Below are positions 63,661 to 64,000 of a DNA stretch of 64,000 bases, piece after piece. The notes under the pieces are model-generated. The model had not been told where the DNA came from and did not search any database. It worked only from the letters and a program-made list of their open reading frames with translations. This stretch comes from Sutcliffiella horikoshii (lineage in GTDB: Bacteria; Bacillota; Bacilli; Bacillales; Bacillaceae_I): assembly GCF_020524325.1 (NCBI RefSeq), contig NZ_JAIVKY010000003.1, positions 1-64,000 on the forward strand. The letters are read 5' to 3'. A program made the position numbers and the translations under genes. Within the stretch, counting starts at the first letter, position 1, and each line of letters begins with the position of its first letter.

Positions 63661-63811
63661 TAAGAGATCTTTTGCCCTAAAGCACACTATATCCACAGAG
63701 TACTCATTTTTCGTTGAGTACACATGTGCCTAGATAAAAACCATGGCAAAGAAGGCTTCTTCTTACTCATGGTTTTTTTGTGCGTTTAAATTCTGAAGGA
63801 GTGAACAAAAC
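63661..63811 (+). promoter_or_regulatory. Attenuator leader of the ABC-F gene
   Basis: Between uORF and ABC-F: a possible antiterminator strand TCTTTTGCC (63668-63676), a 7-bp hairpin GTACTCA / TGAGTAC (about 63700-63721), and the terminator at 63736-63779. TCTTTTGCC can pair with GGCAAAGA (63745-63752) in the terminator's left side, with one bulge, which would compete with the terminator. Confidence 0.6.
63736..63779 (+). terminator. Terminator inside the ABC-F leader
   Basis: Outer stem AAAAACCATG / CATGGTTTTT, inner stem AAGAAG / CTTCTT, then TT. It lies 33 bp upstream of the ABC-F start codon, so it must be bypassed for expression. Confidence 0.85.
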
Positions 63812-64000
63812 ATGATGATATGTACATTAAATAATATAAGTAAAAGCTTTGCAGGCACGATGATTTTTGAGGATGTTTCGATGGAAATCCAGGCAAACGA
63901 CCGCATTGGACTTGTTGGAAGAAACGGAAGTGGAAAGACGACACTCTTTCAACTGATCAGTGGAATAGAAGCACCTGATAAAGGAGCTATTCATATAAAA
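63812..64000 (+). CDS. ABC-F ATPase, N-terminal part (truncated by window end)
   Basis: Only the first 63 residues are in the window: MMICTLNNISKSFAG, then DRIGLVGRNGSGKTTLFQL with Walker A GRNGSGKT. There are no membrane segments, and the opening resembles Vga/Vml/Lsa-type ABC-F proteins that rescue antibiotic-stalled ribosomes more than ABC transporters. ATG after GAAGGAGTG. The uORF and terminator ahead of it are typical of antibiotic-inducible ABC-F genes, and this supports the resistance class. Confidence 0.75.
   Translation, partial: MMICTLNNISKSFAGTMIFEDVSMEIQANDRIGLVGRNGSGKTTLFQLISGIEAPDKGAIHIK

Noticed and set aside
1-64000. tRNA, rRNA, prophage or IS elements
   Set aside because: No cloverleaf, rRNA segment, transposase, integrase or phage gene was recognised on either strand.

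Overview
The window is a chromosomal segment of a low-GC, endospore-forming member of the Bacillaceae. Ribosome binding sites are strong (AAGGAGG type). The gene content and order follow the yt* region of the Bacillus subtilis chromosome: murC, sftA, ytpR/Q/P, ytoQ, ytoP, ytzB, ytnP, trmB, ytzH, ytmP, amyX, ytlP, ytkP, pepV, ythP/Q, ytzE/G, ytgP, ytfP, cse60, ytwF, leuS, then ytzC, ytqA/B, ytpB, ytpA, ytoA. It is not B. subtilis itself: several genes and regulatory sites differ, and the intergenic gaps carry many small dispersed repeats. I see no prophage, insertion sequence, CRISPR array, tRNA or rRNA gene.

Layout. 1-7.1 kb: cell-wall ligase murC, nicotinate phosphoribosyltransferase, the septal DNA translocase SftA, YtpR and YtpQ, all on the minus strand. 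7.7-12.1 kb: a large secreted multidomain serine protease (bacillopeptidase F). 12.2-16 kb: thioredoxin YtpP, a PTS EIIC-like membrane protein and a chemoreceptor. 16-23 kb: a lipoprotein, YtoQ, a DUF84 NTPase, aminopeptidase YtoP, YtzB, lactonase YtnP, TrmB, YtzH and kinase-like YtmP. 23-29 kb: pullulanase, an unknown protein, LrgB/LrgA, ThpR and a cysteine-synthase homologue. 29-39 kb: MFS transporter, PepV, the YthPQ ABC exporter, YtzE, a pseudouridine synthase, the flippase-like YtgP and the flavoprotein YtfP. 39-42 kb: Cse60 and four poorly characterised proteins, including a NERD/zinc-ribbon protein. 42-46 kb: rhodanese YtwF and leuS behind a leucine T-box. 46-50 kb: two tiny Cys/His-rich proteins with ArsR-like operators, then a 3-hydroxybutyrate dehydrogenase/GntP permease operon under a sigma-54 promoter and its enhancer-binding activator. 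50-57 kb: a fusion of a dihydroorotate-dehydrogenase-like domain to a membrane domain, a VOC protein, htpG with a CIRCE element, an MFS transporter, a spore-type small protein and YtzC. 57-64 kb: YtqAB, YtpB, YtpA, YtoA, a PAP2 phosphatase with a glycosyltransferase, and at the right edge a leader peptide, terminator and the start of an ABC-F ATPase gene.

The most unusual content lies between the genes. (1) Ten copies of a ~126-bp imperfect palindromic element, in both orientations and twice as facing pairs; one copy sits inside the leuS leader. (2) Two tandem arrays 5 kb apart that share an exact 52-bp period and an 8-7-8 hairpin core (GTCTTCAT-N7-ATGAkGAC) but differ elsewhere, plus a remnant at the left edge. 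(3) Three identical-architecture ATCAA-N6-TTGAT operators around two small putative metal-binding proteins. (4) A complete sigma-54 control region with three enhancer palindromes and a downstream cre-like site. (5) A uORF/terminator attenuator ahead of the ABC-F gene. (6) The quinone- or flavin-type fusion protein at 50.3-52.0 kb, whose membrane half repeats an AHDR motif. Functions are inferred from recognised family motifs and conserved gene order; no database search was run.
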